Assembly: GCF_003569005.1 (NCBI RefSeq)
Contig: NZ_BCUR01000001.1
Span: forward strand, 811,893-875,892
Length of the DNA: 64,000 bases
Reading direction: 5' to 3'
Source: Vibrio superstes
Lineage (GTDB): Bacteria > Pseudomonadota > Gammaproteobacteria > Enterobacterales > Vibrionaceae
Shown: positions 1 to 9,457 of the stretch, one piece after another
Numbering within the stretch: position 1 is the stretch's first letter
Layout: every line of letters begins with the position of its first letter
Notes under the pieces: model-generated
Databases searched by the model: none
What the model saw: the letters and a program-made list of their open reading frames with translations, nothing else
What the model was told of the DNA's origin: nothing
Position numbers and translations under genes: made by a program

Positions 1-1021
1 CGGCAGAGAAACCACTCCAGAAACCATACCCTTCTGGTTTGATCATCACTGTTGCCTTCGAGCCTGAGATTAGCTCTTTTGGTATACCTTTCACCTCTAT
101 AGTGGTGCGAACTTGTTGGCTCTTTCTTATCCAACGCTCATCACGCTGAACATAGGCTTCTTTACCAAGGTCATTGTCGGTATGTTGGCTAAATTGCACC
201 GCAGAGTCCTTCGAAATCACTCGCCCTGAGAATACTTTTCCAGGTATCGCATCAAAGACAATAGAAACGGTCGAATTCTCTAAACTACCTAGCGCTTTTT
301 CATTAAAATTAGCAACGACATTGGTATCCGCATCAGAGGTGATGGCCATTTGCGCGCCCTTGCTAGAGATAGCTTCGCCAACATCTAATTGCAGATTCGT
401 CAGCCAACCAGAAACCGGTGCATAAGTCATAGCTTTCGCTATCTTTCTGTCAGATCTATCAAGAAGTGCTTCGGCCAATAACAAACCACCATTTTCTCCA
501 TCCGCACCCAGTTTGATTTCTTTGGCATTCAATTCCAGCTTGTTTTGCTCAAGCTCACGAACTGAATCTAAGTAGTCTAGGTGTGCATCATCATATTGCT
601 CTCGGCCAATAGCGCGTTTTTTCAATAATGTTTTATATCGCAGATAATGCTTACGCTTGTTATCGACAATTTCCGTTTGTTTTTCGATCTTTTTGTTAGC
701 TTGTTCAATCTCAACCTCTAGGTTGGCTAGGTGCTGTTGAATGATCACCATGTTGGCATAGGCAATGTCTTTATCTTCAACCAGTTCACGTTTATCGATA
801 GCGAAAACGGGTTCCCCTTTCTCTATGTACTGGCCGTTTTTAACGTAGATTTCACTCACATTGCCATCAATCTGCGTGGTTACTGACACAACGTTCTTCT
901 GTACGTAGGCGTTGGTAGTGAAAGGAGCATGAATATCGCTTAACACCATACTAATACCAAAACCAAGTAGGCTAATTAGGACAAACTTACCCAACTTATT
1001 TGTGCTGCTATGCAGTGTCAT
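1..1021 (-). CDS. HlyD/EmrA-type membrane fusion protein (C-terminus beyond window)
   Basis: The reading frame is open from an ATG at 1021 to the window edge, about 340 codons, so the C-terminus is missing. The N-terminus has a short cytoplasmic stretch and one membrane helix (about residues 12-28). A biotinyl-lipoyl-like segment follows (QIDGNVSEIYVKNGQYIEKG), then a long charged coiled-coil hairpin, then the second lipoyl half and beta barrel ending near GYGFWSGFSA. This is the EmrA/HlyD architecture of a periplasmic adaptor that joins an inner-membrane exporter to an outer-membrane channel. An EmrB-like MFS partner would be expected just beyond the left edge, but that is inference. It is transcribed leftward like the yiaWV-type pair, with a terminator between them. 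Confidence 0.85.
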   Translation of the reverse strand, partial: MTLHSSTNKLGKFVLISLLGFGISMVLSDIHAPFTTNAYVQKNVVSVTTQIDGNVSEIYVKNGQYIEKGEPVFAIDKRELVEDKDIAYANMVIIQQHLANLEVEIEQANKKIEKQTEIVDNKRKHYLRYKTLLKKRAIGREQYDDAHLDYLDSVRELEQNKLELNAKEIKLGADGENGGLLLAEALLDRSDRKIAKAMTYAPVSGWLTNLQLDVGEAISSKGAQMAITSDADTNVVANFNEKALGSLENSTVSIVFDAIPGKVFSGRVISKDSAVQFSQHTDNDLGKEAYVQRDERWIRKSQQVRTTIEVKGIPKELISGSKATVMIKPEGYGFWSGFSA

Positions 1022-1106
1022 ACGCTTTGTTACCTTTTAATTCTTTCAAACAGCTCACTAACTTCGGGATACAACAACACGGGTTATCGATAAGTCTATT
1101 TTGAGC

Positions 1107-1141
1107 AATAAAAAGCAACTCATCTGAATAGTGAGTTGCTT
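1107..1141 (-). terminator. Rho-independent terminator after yiaV-like gene
   Basis: A perfect 9-bp stem, AGCAACTCA / TGAGTTGCT (1114-1122 and 1132-1140), is followed on the minus strand by a T-rich tract. It lies 30 bases downstream of the stop at 1172 and separates this unit from the next fusion-protein gene. Confidence 0.75.
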
Positions 1142-1171
1142 CCATTCGTGACCAATATTTAGAGTCTAGGG

Positions 1172-2290
1172 TTAGCCTTCAAAAACCCAGTTTTGCCAGC
1201 TTTGCATTCGTAAAATCACTTTACGGACGATAGAGAACATCTCCCATTTTGGTGAGTACACTGCAACGTGGGCATCAGTGCCGGCAGGAATTGGCTGTCC
1301 ATCTAATAATTCAGGTTGAGTCAGTTCAACTTTCACCAATACTCGGCCTCCAACTCTGTCTTTAAGCTCATTTAGGTTGCCCGAGGGTAAAACAGCACCT
1401 TGTTTAAAGATATCTAGCACCTCGACGACCTTGGCTTTGTATGCGTGGCCAGGAATCGTTTTGAAGGTCACCTCTGCTTCATAGCCAGGTTTAATATATC
1501 GAGCCGGATTCTGTTTAAATGCGGCCATAATGGTTTTCTTCTCTGCATGTACGAAGGTTAAGTTACCTTGAAATGGTACCACTCGACTCTTCATACCTGG
1601 TCGTAAAGCAACCTGCGTGACATAACCATCAGTCGGCGCAACAACGAGCGTTTTGCTTAGGTCATATTTAGCTTTGTCCAGCTCTGCCAAGTGCATGTCT
1701 TTTATCGCTGCTTGTTGAATGACTTTAGAATCGATTACATCCAGTTGAATGTGATTTTGTGCCTGCTCTGCCTTTAATTCCGCAATAGTATCTGTGAATT
1801 GGTCAACCTTGCGCTGAGAACTAAAGTCATCTTTAGCTAGGAAGCTAAAACGATCGAGTTCTTTTTGGTTATACACAATACTCGCTTGGGTTTTATCGAT
1901 GGCTTCATAGGTCTGTTTCTTAGAAAGCTGAAGCTGCTCTATTGTCGCTTCAGTACTCACTACTTCGGCTTTGACCTTATCCACATCAGCTTGAAATGGT
2001 ACAGGGTCAATTTGATAAAGAGGATCACCCTTCTTCAGTGCAATGTTTCCTTTTGCATACACATCAGTTATCTCTCCAGACACTTCCGATGTAATTGGAG
2101 TTGTCACACTGTACACGCCTGCAACCCTTGCTACCGGCTGGTACATTGCCATATACAAGAAGATCCACCCGACTAAAAACATACCGATAACTGCTGCTGT
2201 GGTAAGAGTCCATTTGTTTCTTGGAACCTTAAACACACGAAAGACAATCACACAAAGCGCGGCATAACTTAGGATTATTAACGTTTCCAT
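1172..2290 (-). CDS. yiaV: YiaV-like HlyD family membrane fusion protein
   Basis: The 372-aa protein has two N-terminal hydrophobic segments (about residues 3-18 and 30-50). A lipoyl-like strand pair follows (SEVSGEITDVYAKGN), then a coiled-coil hairpin (about 95-215) and a second lipoyl/beta-barrel part (VVAPTDGYVTQVALRPG). It resembles E. coli YiaV/YibH, inner-membrane-anchored adaptors with no dedicated exporter next to them. Its start overlaps the stop of the DUF3302 gene by one base (TAATG), so the two are translationally coupled. The biological role of this pair is not established. Confidence 0.8.
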   Translation of the reverse strand: METLIILSYAALCVIVFRVFKVPRNKWTLTTAAVIGMFLVGWIFLYMAMYQPVARVAGVYSVTTPITSEVSGEITDVYAKGNIALKKGDPLYQIDPVPFQADVDKVKAEVVSTEATIEQLQLSKKQTYEAIDKTQASIVYNQKELDRFSFLAKDDFSSQRKVDQFTDTIAELKAEQAQNHIQLDVIDSKVIQQAAIKDMHLAELDKAKYDLSKTLVVAPTDGYVTQVALRPGMKSRVVPFQGNLTFVHAEKKTIMAAFKQNPARYIKPGYEAEVTFKTIPGHAYKAKVVEVLDIFKQGAVLPSGNLNELKDRVGGRVLVKVELTQPELLDGQPIPAGTDAHVAVYSPKWEMFSIVRKVILRMQSWQNWVFEG

Positions 2291-2598
2291 TATTTTTCCC
2301 CTTCTTTATTTTTAGACAGAGCATCTATGCGTTTTGATAAGTCATCCAGTTGAGACTGTTGAGATGTATTGGCAGCAAAAGGGTCACTCAGCATTGCCCA
2401 CACCCAAAGTATGGGCCACATAACGTGCATGAAAAATAGGCTGATCCAGCCTGCAACATGTATCGCATCTTTATGGGGATGATTGCGCTTAACAGCGATC
2501 TCATAAGGGATGTCATGAATAATAATCAGTCCGTACACTAAGATAAGTAGTACGAGGAATAAGATACCCAAAGACGCATAATCTAAAATAAGGTTCAT
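2290..2598 (-). CDS. yiaW: DUF3302 inner-membrane protein (YiaW-like)
   Basis: The 102-aa protein has two membrane helices (about residues 5-27 and 47-70). Between them is the conserved block HDIPYEIAVKRNHPHKDAIHVAGWISLF that marks DUF3302/YiaW proteins. The C-terminal tail is charged and cytoplasmic. As in enterobacteria, it directly precedes the HlyD-like yiaV partner and overlaps it. The function is unknown; an assembly or anchoring role for the adaptor is inferred from the constant pairing. Confidence 0.85.
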   Translation of the reverse strand: MNLILDYASLGILFLVLLILVYGLIIIHDIPYEIAVKRNHPHKDAIHVAGWISLFFMHVMWPILWVWAMLSDPFAANTSQQSQLDDLSKRIDALSKNKEGEK

Positions 2599-2695
2599 AG
2601 CATTTTCTCTCTGTCTCTGATGGATTCGACCAATAAATCCATCAGTTGCAGAGAGAATAAAAGTTGAGCCTTAATTGATCGATAGTGTGAAGCTT

Positions 2696-2731
2696 AAACC
2701 TCATTTAAGTTTTACTTAATTGAGGTTTTTA
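2696..2731. terminator. Inverted repeat across LysR stop codon
   Basis: AAACCTCA...TGAGGTTT arms with inner TAAGT/ACTTA pairing form an almost continuous hairpin that includes the TAA of the LysR gene. The T-tract is short on both strands, so termination may be partial and the downstream yiaWV pair could receive read-through. Confidence 0.4.
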
Positions 2732-3618
2732 GTCGCATCGATAAGTGCATCGCGAAACCATTTGTGTCCACGATCACTGCGTTGGGAGTGGTGCCAAGTC
2801 ATATAAATAGGCACAGCTTTTGCTTCAAAGGGTAATTCACAGATCTGGAACCTATCACTTCTCGAAACCTTTTCAGCAATAGATCGAGCGTTAACACACA
2901 ACCAGTCAGTGCCTCCGGCAAGTACGATCCCGGTAAGCGCAGAGCTCGTCTTGTAGGCAATTCTTCGCTTTGGCAAAACAGTATCTGTAACGGAATCGAG
3001 GGTATCGCTATCCATCCTCTGTGTATTCCACAAGATATGCTGCTCAGAGAAGAATTGCTCTGCTGTAATGCTATTTCCTGAAATGCGCGGATGGCTAGTA
3101 CTGAATACCACTACGAGATCTTGTTCAAACAGCTTGTAATTATGATAACCATGTTCTTCTAGAGGCACAGTGGACAAAATGATATCCACTTTTCTTTGCC
3201 TAAGATCTGCATGCCGAGACTGTTCGTCAACATGCTCAATGTCGGCTTCAATTGTGGTATTTGGCGCATGTTCAGCACGATATTTGGTCAATGCAGGCAC
3301 CACTAATAGGTCTATGTCTTTGTGGCTTGAGATGCGAAAGGTGCGATTGCTGTTTGGCGCGTCAAAGTGCTGGCGAGATTTAGCACCATTAAGCAGCATG
3401 CTTAATGGCTCCTGAACCTCAGCATGGAGCTCAACAGCGAAGTTGGTTGGCGCAATACCTCTACCATCACGAATAAACAAGGGGTCGTTGTATTGCTCTC
3501 TCAAGCGGTTGAGCGCTTGGCTTACCGCGGGCGCAGATATGTCCAAGGCCTCAGCAGCCACATTGACACTGCGAGCCTTCATTACGGCATCAAAGGTTTT
3601 TAAGAGATTGAGATCCAT
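2716..3618 (-). CDS. LysR family transcriptional regulator
   Basis: The protein is about 300 aa. The N-terminal winged helix (about residues 1-60) has the typical LysR pattern LLKTFDAVMKARSVNVAAEAL and AVSQALNRLREQYNDPLF. The rest is a periplasmic-binding-like effector domain. The frame extends to a TTG at 3630, but the ATG at 3618 starts exactly at the usual LysR N-terminus (MDLNLLKTF) and was chosen. The gene lies upstream of and on the same strand as yiaWV, so it may regulate them. It is closest in style to the LeuO/NodD-like branch; the effector cannot be read from sequence. Confidence 0.85.
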   Translation of the reverse strand: MDLNLLKTFDAVMKARSVNVAAEALDISAPAVSQALNRLREQYNDPLFIRDGRGIAPTNFAVELHAEVQEPLSMLLNGAKSRQHFDAPNSNRTFRISSHKDIDLLVVPALTKYRAEHAPNTTIEADIEHVDEQSRHADLRQRKVDIILSTVPLEEHGYHNYKLFEQDLVVVFSTSHPRISGNSITAEQFFSEQHILWNTQRMDSDTLDSVTDTVLPKRRIAYKTSSALTGIVLAGGTDWLCVNARSIAEKVSRSDRFQICELPFEAKAVPIYMTWHHSQRSDRGHKWFRDALIDATKNLN

Positions 3619-3721
3619 ATCATCGACCAAGTCATTACTATAATGTTAAGTAATACTTAGCAGTTAACTCAAAATAAAGACAGCCTGACTTTATTATAGA
3701 TCGCAATAAGCTGTCGTCGTT

Positions 3722-4372
3722 CTATTTACTGAGGTGGCCGACAACCGCTTTAAGTGATGGCAGGATTGTATGACCGAGAGCTTTAATCTCGTCAGTTGGC
3801 TCAACTAGGTCTGGAATCTGAATCATTTGCAGATGAGCAACAATGCCTGCTCTAACCCCATTATTGGAGTCCTCAAAACCAAGACAATACTGGGGTTCAA
3901 CATTTAGTCGACTTGCCGCTAGCACATATATCTCAGGGTCAGGTTTGCCATGCGTAACCTCACAGCCGCAGGTCACATTATCGAAATACCTCTCTAGACC
4001 AGCCAGTTGTAATTTCACCTTAGCCAGACGAAGATCCGTTGAAGTCGCCACTGCCATTGGGATTTGATTCGCCTTTAACCATTCAAGAAGCTCAATCACG
4101 CCCTCTTTAATTGGGATCGCTTGATGCTCTGTAACCTCATGGTAATAGTTCATCCACAATTCGCGAAGTTTTGGATAGTCCAAATCATCAGGGTAACCAC
4201 TGCGAATAGTGCGCTCTACACCTTGCGCGTTCTGGCCAATGATAGCTAGATACTCGGGTTATAAGAACTTGATTCCCAAGGTTTGACAGGCTTTGGCAAA
4301 CGCATTTAGACACACTCGCTCTGTATCTAAAAGCAGTCCATCCATATCAAAAATAGCGGCTGTAAATGTCAT
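3722..4372 (-). pseudogene. HAD-superfamily phosphatase/phosphoglucomutase-like, one in-frame stop
   Basis: From ATG 4372 the frame reads a HAD N-terminus, MTFTAAIFDMDGLLLDTERV, with the nucleophile motif DMDG (residues 10-13). It continues to residue 37 and meets TAA at 4261-4259. The same frame then continues as PEYLAIIGQNAQGVERTIRSG and through the cap and core domains (ATSTDLRLAK, GFEDSNNGVRAG) to 3722. The gene is therefore full length (216 sense codons) except for one nonsense codon. A single G-to-T change in a GAA codon would explain it. Re-initiation at a TTG near 4183 would lack the catalytic aspartates. A sequencing error is the main alternative. Confidence 0.8.
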
Positions 4373-4890
4373 CTCAGGTTCCCGGTCAAAAAAGCGAAGC
4401 CAATACTAACACAAAGAGCTAGACGAATAGAAAAAGCCTCCCGCCGAAAAAAAAACACTCAATCTATGCTTCAATCTAGTTTTTATATTTTCACTATCTC
4501 AGGAAATAAAGAGTACTTAGGAATCCATTGCACAAGTCAATGGCACATGCCCGCGGCTGACCAATATTACGCAGTCTTTCGATACACCCAAGCAAATTTC
4601 AACACATTCTTGCATGTAAGCAATAATCAAATGCAATCTGAGATATTTATCAAATTTCGCTCACAAAATAGACTCTCCATCCAAACTCATAGTCCGATTA
4701 ACTGCTGGGACAGAGATACAAAGATGAGAGAGCAAATGACGAGCCTTCTTAAGCGAACCTTTTGTGTGATTGCAACATCTTCTTTGAGACTCACCCAAAA
4801 TCCGGCATTTGGGGTTTAAAGCGAATGATTGCCACCTAGGCGCCATTCTCAATGCCTATTGCAACTCTTCAATTAGCCATGAGAGAAATA
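4373..4890. other. Intergenic region, promoter side of the 4891 cassette
   Basis: About 520 bases lie between the divergent HAD pseudogene and the lipoprotein cassette. Overlapping frames on both strands (for example 4466-4819) have no ribosome binding site and low-complexity, Cys/His-scattered products, so I call none. A poly-A run lies at about 4446-4454. No clear operator was found. Confidence 0.5.
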
Positions 4891-6336
4891 ATGAGAAACT
4901 TAGTGATTATAGTATTGATTCTATTCATGTTTGGATGCAGTTCCCCTGATTCTCAAGAGGAACGAGATTTAGCGAGACAAGAAGTCAATAAGGTATCAAG
5001 TAGCGTAGTGAATCGATTGAGTGAACACTATATTGAGTTACCAGAACAGATTGAATACGCATACGGGTACGCTACGGTTCGAATGTCTGAGGTTCAACTT
5101 CCTGTTATAGGTAAATCTTCTGGCATTGGTTCTATTTACAATAATACCGATGGCACTATCACTTACATTGATATCGATAAATATGATATCGGCGCAGGTT
5201 TAGCATTCCACAAGTATGATGGTGTCGCCATATTCAATACTAAAGAACAACTAGAAGCCTATGAAGAAGGAGACTTGCGTCTTTCGTTAGCTGCAAACGC
5301 CAACATCGGTGATAGCGGTGGCAGTTCTAAGGCAACTATCTTGGGTGATGATCTGGATATTCCTATGTATGTACTGGATTACTCCGGTGCTTCTGCAGGA
5401 ACCAGCGCACAGATCATTTCAACGTCAATCAATTACGACCTGACTGATACCGGCTTAGGCGATCGTCAGGTTGCAAACAAAGAAAACAGTAATGCAACAG
5501 CGACTACTGTTGCTAAAAATTGGGATAGAGCCCTTCCTTTCTATGCGCAAAACGTTATAGATAAGGGCTACTCCTTACCCAAGCCTTATGGGATAAGCGT
5601 TGTCTACACCAGTACCTATCAATATATGGACATCACGGGCTTAAACGTGGGTATCAATGGCTCCAAAAAGTACCCTATTGATTTTGTATCCTTCCATAAC
5701 AGCAGTAACGACACTCAATCGCCACAGCTCAAACTGGATGCTTGGGTATTCCCATTCATGAATGTATTTGGCTCCATAGGAAAAATCAGTGGTACGGCTG
5801 ATCTAGGGATTCAATTTAGCGGTAATGACCTCATTGGACAACTCGGGGCGGACTGTAGTGGTAGAATTCAGCCGCTAGTGTGTCGTTTGCAGGGCAAAGA
5901 CCCTTTGTATAAGGTCACAGCAGACCTGAGCGGCAACAATTACACGGTAGGGACTATTCTCGCTACGGGTTGGCATGATTACTTTTTCACTTTGCCCATG
6001 TCATTAACCTATGCAGACATGAGTAAAAACGATGCTGAAGGCCTCATTGTTAATATAACTCCTCGTATTGGTAAAGTATTTCCAATTACAGCCTCTCAAT
6101 CTGTCGCGCTGTATGGTGGTGCTACATATATCGACAGTACTCTGACCTTAACTGGTACTTATACCTATCAAGGTGTAGGGATAGATTACACGGTAGACCA
6201 AAGCAACGTTGATAAATGGTCTGGCCTTATTGGTGTTAATTATACCTTTAATAGAAACTGGTCTATCTCATCAGAATATGGATGGGTAAAAGACCGGAAG
6301 CACCAATTTGTATCCTCTTTAAACCGACGATTCTAA
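4891..6336 (+). CDS. Lipoprotein with SYLF-like N-domain and C-terminal outer-membrane barrel
   Basis: The frame opens at 4852, but the ATG at 4891 is preceded by GAGAGA and gives a good lipoprotein signal (MRNLVIIVLILFMFGC, lipobox Cys at residue 16). Residues about 60-150 (KSSGIGSIYNN, GAGLAFHKYDGVAIFN, GDLRLSLAANANIGDSG) resemble the SYLF/Ysc84 lipid-binding fold, though weakly. The C-terminal half is rich in alternating aromatic strands and ends in ...SSLNRRF with a terminal Phe, typical of outer-membrane barrels. The mature protein is about 465 aa. It heads a co-directional trio with the patatin and glycine-zipper genes. The function is unknown; binding or remodelling of membrane lipid is inference. 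Confidence 0.65.
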   Translation: MRNLVIIVLILFMFGCSSPDSQEERDLARQEVNKVSSSVVNRLSEHYIELPEQIEYAYGYATVRMSEVQLPVIGKSSGIGSIYNNTDGTITYIDIDKYDIGAGLAFHKYDGVAIFNTKEQLEAYEEGDLRLSLAANANIGDSGGSSKATILGDDLDIPMYVLDYSGASAGTSAQIISTSINYDLTDTGLGDRQVANKENSNATATTVAKNWDRALPFYAQNVIDKGYSLPKPYGISVVYTSTYQYMDITGLNVGINGSKKYPIDFVSFHNSSNDTQSPQLKLDAWVFPFMNVFGSIGKISGTADLGIQFSGNDLIGQLGADCSGRIQPLVCRLQGKDPLYKVTADLSGNNYTVGTILATGWHDYFFTLPMSLTYADMSKNDAEGLIVNITPRIGKVFPITASQSVALYGGATYIDSTLTLTGTYTYQGVGIDYTVDQSNVDKWSGLIGVNYTFNRNWSISSEYGWVKDRKHQFVSSLNRRF

Positions 6337-6404
6337 AAATAAACCTAACAAGAAAATAAGTTTGATAACTCAATTATTAGTGATGTCATCATCGAGATTA
6401 TAAA

Positions 6405-7652
6405 ATGAACAAAATGAATAGTTTAACCATAACATTACTATCTGTATTGTTAGTCGCATGCTCTAGTACACACTCTATAGATAAAAGGGTTACTGAAAGT
6501 AATTATGAGAGCGTCTCAATTGTTACCCCCCCTAAAATAGATAGTATCTACGATGAACCCTATCGATTTTTTGGAGATGAGACACCTAAATTCCTTCAAG
6601 ACGTAAAAGATAACCATAATATTAATGACCTTGTAAAAAATGAAAATGTCGCACATATTATTGGCGATCAATATAATGTCTTAGTTTTATCTGGTGGCGG
6701 AGAGCGAGGCTCTTACGGCGCTGGAGTTCTCAATGGATTGTATGACAACGGTAAGCTACCTGAATTTTCTTTAGTTACAGGTGTAAGCACCGGTGCTTTA
6801 ACCGCGCCGTTTGCATTTATTGGCGGCGAATACATTCATAAGTTAAAAGATGCCATGCTAGCCTTGAATGACCACGATATGCTGGATAAAAGAGGCTTCC
6901 TATGGCCGGCCTACAGCAACTCTATGGTTGAAGGCGATAAGTTCTATCAGTTTATCGTTGAAACTTATGACGACGAAATGATTGAGGCTATCGCTCAGGA
7001 ATACAGAAAAGGTAAGAGATTACAAATAGGGACTACGCATTTTGATTCCGGGCGACAAATGGTTTGGAACATAGGTCGTATTGCTGATAGTGATATACCA
7101 AACAAAAGTGAAATTATTCATAAGGTATTAATGGCCAGTTCTTCGATACCAGGATTCTTCCCACCTCAATATTTCACTGTGTATTCCAATGGAAAGAAAT
7201 ATGAAGAAATGCATGTTGATGGAGGGTTATCTCATCAATTATTTTTCAACTCCTATGGTTTTGATCTAAAAGAAATATCGGCTATTTACGGGGTAACAGA
7301 AACACCTAATATTTATGTTATCAGAAATGGATATTTGAAAAATAACTTCAAACAAGTAGATGATGGGATTCTATCTTTGAGTGAAAGAAGTGTCGATAAC
7401 CTTATTTTCTCTCAAACTAGAGGAGACCTATATAAAGAGGCATATATTACAAGAAAATCAAATGCAAACACATATGCAAGCTATATAGAGGAAGACTTTG
7501 AATATAAACCAAGTGATGAATTATTCTTTGACCAAGTTTACATGAAAAAATTATACGAATATGGATATCAAAAAGCCAAAAATAATCAGTTGTGGTCCGC
7601 ATCTTTAGAGAACGGAAATCTGATTAAAGTAAAGAGTAAGAAAATCCCTTAA
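6405..7652 (+). CDS. Patatin-like phospholipase lipoprotein
   Basis: The signal peptide ends in the lipobox LLVAC (Cys19). The patatin domain has the oxyanion loop GGGERG (residues 97-102), the nucleophile elbow GVSTG (Ser128) and the catalytic-dyad motif DGG (in HVDGGLSHQ, about residue 282). Patatins hydrolyse phospholipid or neutral-lipid acyl esters with a Ser-Asp dyad. The lipoprotein signal puts it in the periplasm or on the outer-membrane inner face. The gene is more AT-rich than its neighbours, which suggests transfer. It lies 68 bases after the SYLF-like gene and 18 bases before the glycine-zipper gene, so one operon is likely. Confidence 0.85.
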   Translation: MNKMNSLTITLLSVLLVACSSTHSIDKRVTESNYESVSIVTPPKIDSIYDEPYRFFGDETPKFLQDVKDNHNINDLVKNENVAHIIGDQYNVLVLSGGGERGSYGAGVLNGLYDNGKLPEFSLVTGVSTGALTAPFAFIGGEYIHKLKDAMLALNDHDMLDKRGFLWPAYSNSMVEGDKFYQFIVETYDDEMIEAIAQEYRKGKRLQIGTTHFDSGRQMVWNIGRIADSDIPNKSEIIHKVLMASSSIPGFFPPQYFTVYSNGKKYEEMHVDGGLSHQLFFNSYGFDLKEISAIYGVTETPNIYVIRNGYLKNNFKQVDDGILSLSERSVDNLIFSQTRGDLYKEAYITRKSNANTYASYIEEDFEYKPSDELFFDQVYMKKLYEYGYQKAKNNQLWSASLENGNLIKVKSKKIP

Positions 7653-7670
7653 ACAATAAGAGAGAATATC

Positions 7671-8075
7671 ATGAAAAGAAATAAAGCAATATTGTTGTTG
7701 TCATTATCCGTATTTTCATCGTTAAGCTTTGCAAGTGTGATTGTAGATACCAAAGGGGTCGATATGAATCAATACAATATCGATTTACTAGAATGTCAGC
7801 AAATATCGACACAAGTACAAGAAGAACAGACAACAGGAGTAGGACGTTCCGTAGCAGGCACTGCAGCTAGAGGTGCCGCGCTTGGAGCTGCCGGTACCGC
7901 GATTGCAGGTGGTAGCGGTAGCGATGGCGCAAAAGTTGGTGCGGGTGTCGGTGTTGTTGGTGGGCTTATGCATCATAGACGTGACGTTGCCTATAATCAG
8001 GCCAAACATGATGAAGACGTCGATAACGTTCAAAAGCAATGCATGGTTGGCAGGGGCTACAAGGTATTAAACTAA
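7671..8075 (+). CDS. Secreted glycine-zipper protein
   Basis: The 134-aa protein starts at ATG 7671 with an upstream GAGAG. The Sec signal peptide ends near SLSFAS (about residue 22). A central glycine-zipper stretch (about residues 60-100) has G/A at regular spacing (GAALGAAGTAIAGG, GAGVGVVGG). The C-terminus has the paired-cysteine ending QCMVGRGYKVLN typical of small glycine-zipper outer-membrane/periplasmic proteins. The two Cys (near residues 42 and 124) could form a disulfide. It is the last gene of the SYLF-patatin cassette. Glycine zippers insert in or oligomerise at membranes; a role alongside the phospholipase is inference. Confidence 0.75.
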   Translation: MKRNKAILLLSLSVFSSLSFASVIVDTKGVDMNQYNIDLLECQQISTQVQEEQTTGVGRSVAGTAARGAALGAAGTAIAGGSGSDGAKVGAGVGVVGGLMHHRRDVAYNQAKHDEDVDNVQKQCMVGRGYKVLN

Positions 8076-8395
8076 AGGGGCTAGATTCTGGTAATTAAAT
8101 ATCATTCAAAGGCCTAAAACATTCTGTGTGATTCTTGCCTATCAACTCGATAAGGCAAGGTTCACACCTGCGTATGACCATCAGCACCATCAAGCCGTGA
8201 TCTTGTCGCCCTGAAGCGATTCAATTAATTGTTGCTTGTATGCAAGGCTTAACCTTGATTTGAGGCATTTATCCCGCCTTACTCCGAAAATATACTTCCC
8301 AGTAAATAAATTCTATTAGCAGAATGATCTGCCTGAATATCAGTACAAGTCCATCGGATGGGCCCCTTATCACGCTCAATAATATCGGGAACATC
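8076..8395. other. Intergenic region with hairpin and possible decayed reading frame
   Basis: An inverted repeat, CTTGCC...GGCAAG (about 8135-8161), may terminate the patatin cassette. On the minus strand about 8102-8268 reads as a coding-like stretch (MPQIKVKPCIQATIN, stop, IASGRQDHGLMVLMVIRRC), which could be a fragment of a dead insertion-sequence gene. I could not assign it. Confidence 0.35.
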
Positions 8396-9358
8396 ATGTC
8401 GTTACCAAAGCTTAATGTGTCATACCTATTCGGTTTGATCATCATGTGTATTCATAGCTACGCCTTTGCCCAGGTTGAATCCACACCACTACGAACCTAC
8501 GCAGCCTCGCCCTATCAATCCACTTCTCTGTCCACGCAATTGAGGAGTGCCTTTAGCGCCAGCAAAACAGAGATCTTCATGACATCGGCAATAGCCAGTG
8601 TGTGGGCACAAAGCAATGACTACCAACTTGATTACTATCAAAATCAGGTGTTCAGTGGCGTTCAAATTCCAATAAATAAAAAGTTTTCCGCTGAGGTAAT
8701 GCTTCAGTATTCTTGGGCGGGTAACAATCACCTCGATTCATTAGTAGCAGGCTTTCACAATGCGTTTGGTCTAGAACAAAACGGACGAGACGAAGCAGGA
8801 GATGATCAGTTCAATATAAGCTCATCTTCAGGTAGTTCGGTCCACGATTTTGAAGGGCAAACAATGGCGGCAGCCTTGCACTCTTATCTCAGCTATCAAT
8901 TTTTTGAAACCGACGAAAACGCCCTATCCATAGGTGGTTCACTTTATTACAACCATACCGACAATTCGGATTTCTCAAACATTAGCTTTGAACAAGGATT
9001 GCAGTTGAACTATTCACATCATTCGGGAAGAAACACCTTCTTTGGTACTCTCGGGGCGACCCATAGGAAGGACGACGTCGTACTTGATTCAATACCCGTG
9101 CGCGACACAACCGTATCTATAGCTGGGGGCTATTCTCTTGCTTTTCTAGAGCGATACGAAGCCATAGTCGAGTATCATTATTATCAGGGCATGCTAGACG
9201 ATGGAAGTGCGTTTTCTGAGCCATCTAAAGAGTTTATATTGGGCTTTAGAGGGACCTTTGATTGGGCTGCTGTGGAAATTTCTGCTACTGAAAACATGGG
9301 CAACAAAGACAACTCAACGGACATCTACTTTACCGCAGGTCTTAGATTCTATATTTAA
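8396..9358 (+). CDS. Outer-membrane beta-barrel protein, unknown
   Basis: ATG 8396 follows a CGGGA element and gives a clear signal peptide (MSLPKLNVSYLFGLIIMCIH, cleavage after SYAFA). The longer frame from 8324 was not used because it would bury the signal. The roughly 295-aa mature chain is rich in Ser/Gly/Asp loops and alternating strands (MAAALHSYLSYQFF, ALSIGGSLYYNH, AGLRFYI). It ends in an aromatic-hydrophobic strand, consistent with a barrel of perhaps 12-14 strands. There are no catalytic motifs. I do not recognise the family. Confidence 0.7.
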   Translation: MSLPKLNVSYLFGLIIMCIHSYAFAQVESTPLRTYAASPYQSTSLSTQLRSAFSASKTEIFMTSAIASVWAQSNDYQLDYYQNQVFSGVQIPINKKFSAEVMLQYSWAGNNHLDSLVAGFHNAFGLEQNGRDEAGDDQFNISSSSGSSVHDFEGQTMAAALHSYLSYQFFETDENALSIGGSLYYNHTDNSDFSNISFEQGLQLNYSHHSGRNTFFGTLGATHRKDDVVLDSIPVRDTTVSIAGGYSLAFLERYEAIVEYHYYQGMLDDGSAFSEPSKEFILGFRGTFDWAAVEISATENMGNKDNSTDIYFTAGLRFYI

Positions 9359-9457
9359 TCTGTACTGACTCCCACTGTCTCAAAATAAGCATGAGTAAAG
9401 CGACTCATTCAACTCTGTACCTATTACCTTTGGATATGGCAGGACTAGGGTAACTAG

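Noticed and set aside
4466..4819. 117-aa plus-strand frame before the lipoprotein gene
   Set aside because: It has no ribosome binding site and overlaps an opposite frame of equal quality. The product is His/Asn/Cys-scattered without a domain, and the DNA is probably promoter region.
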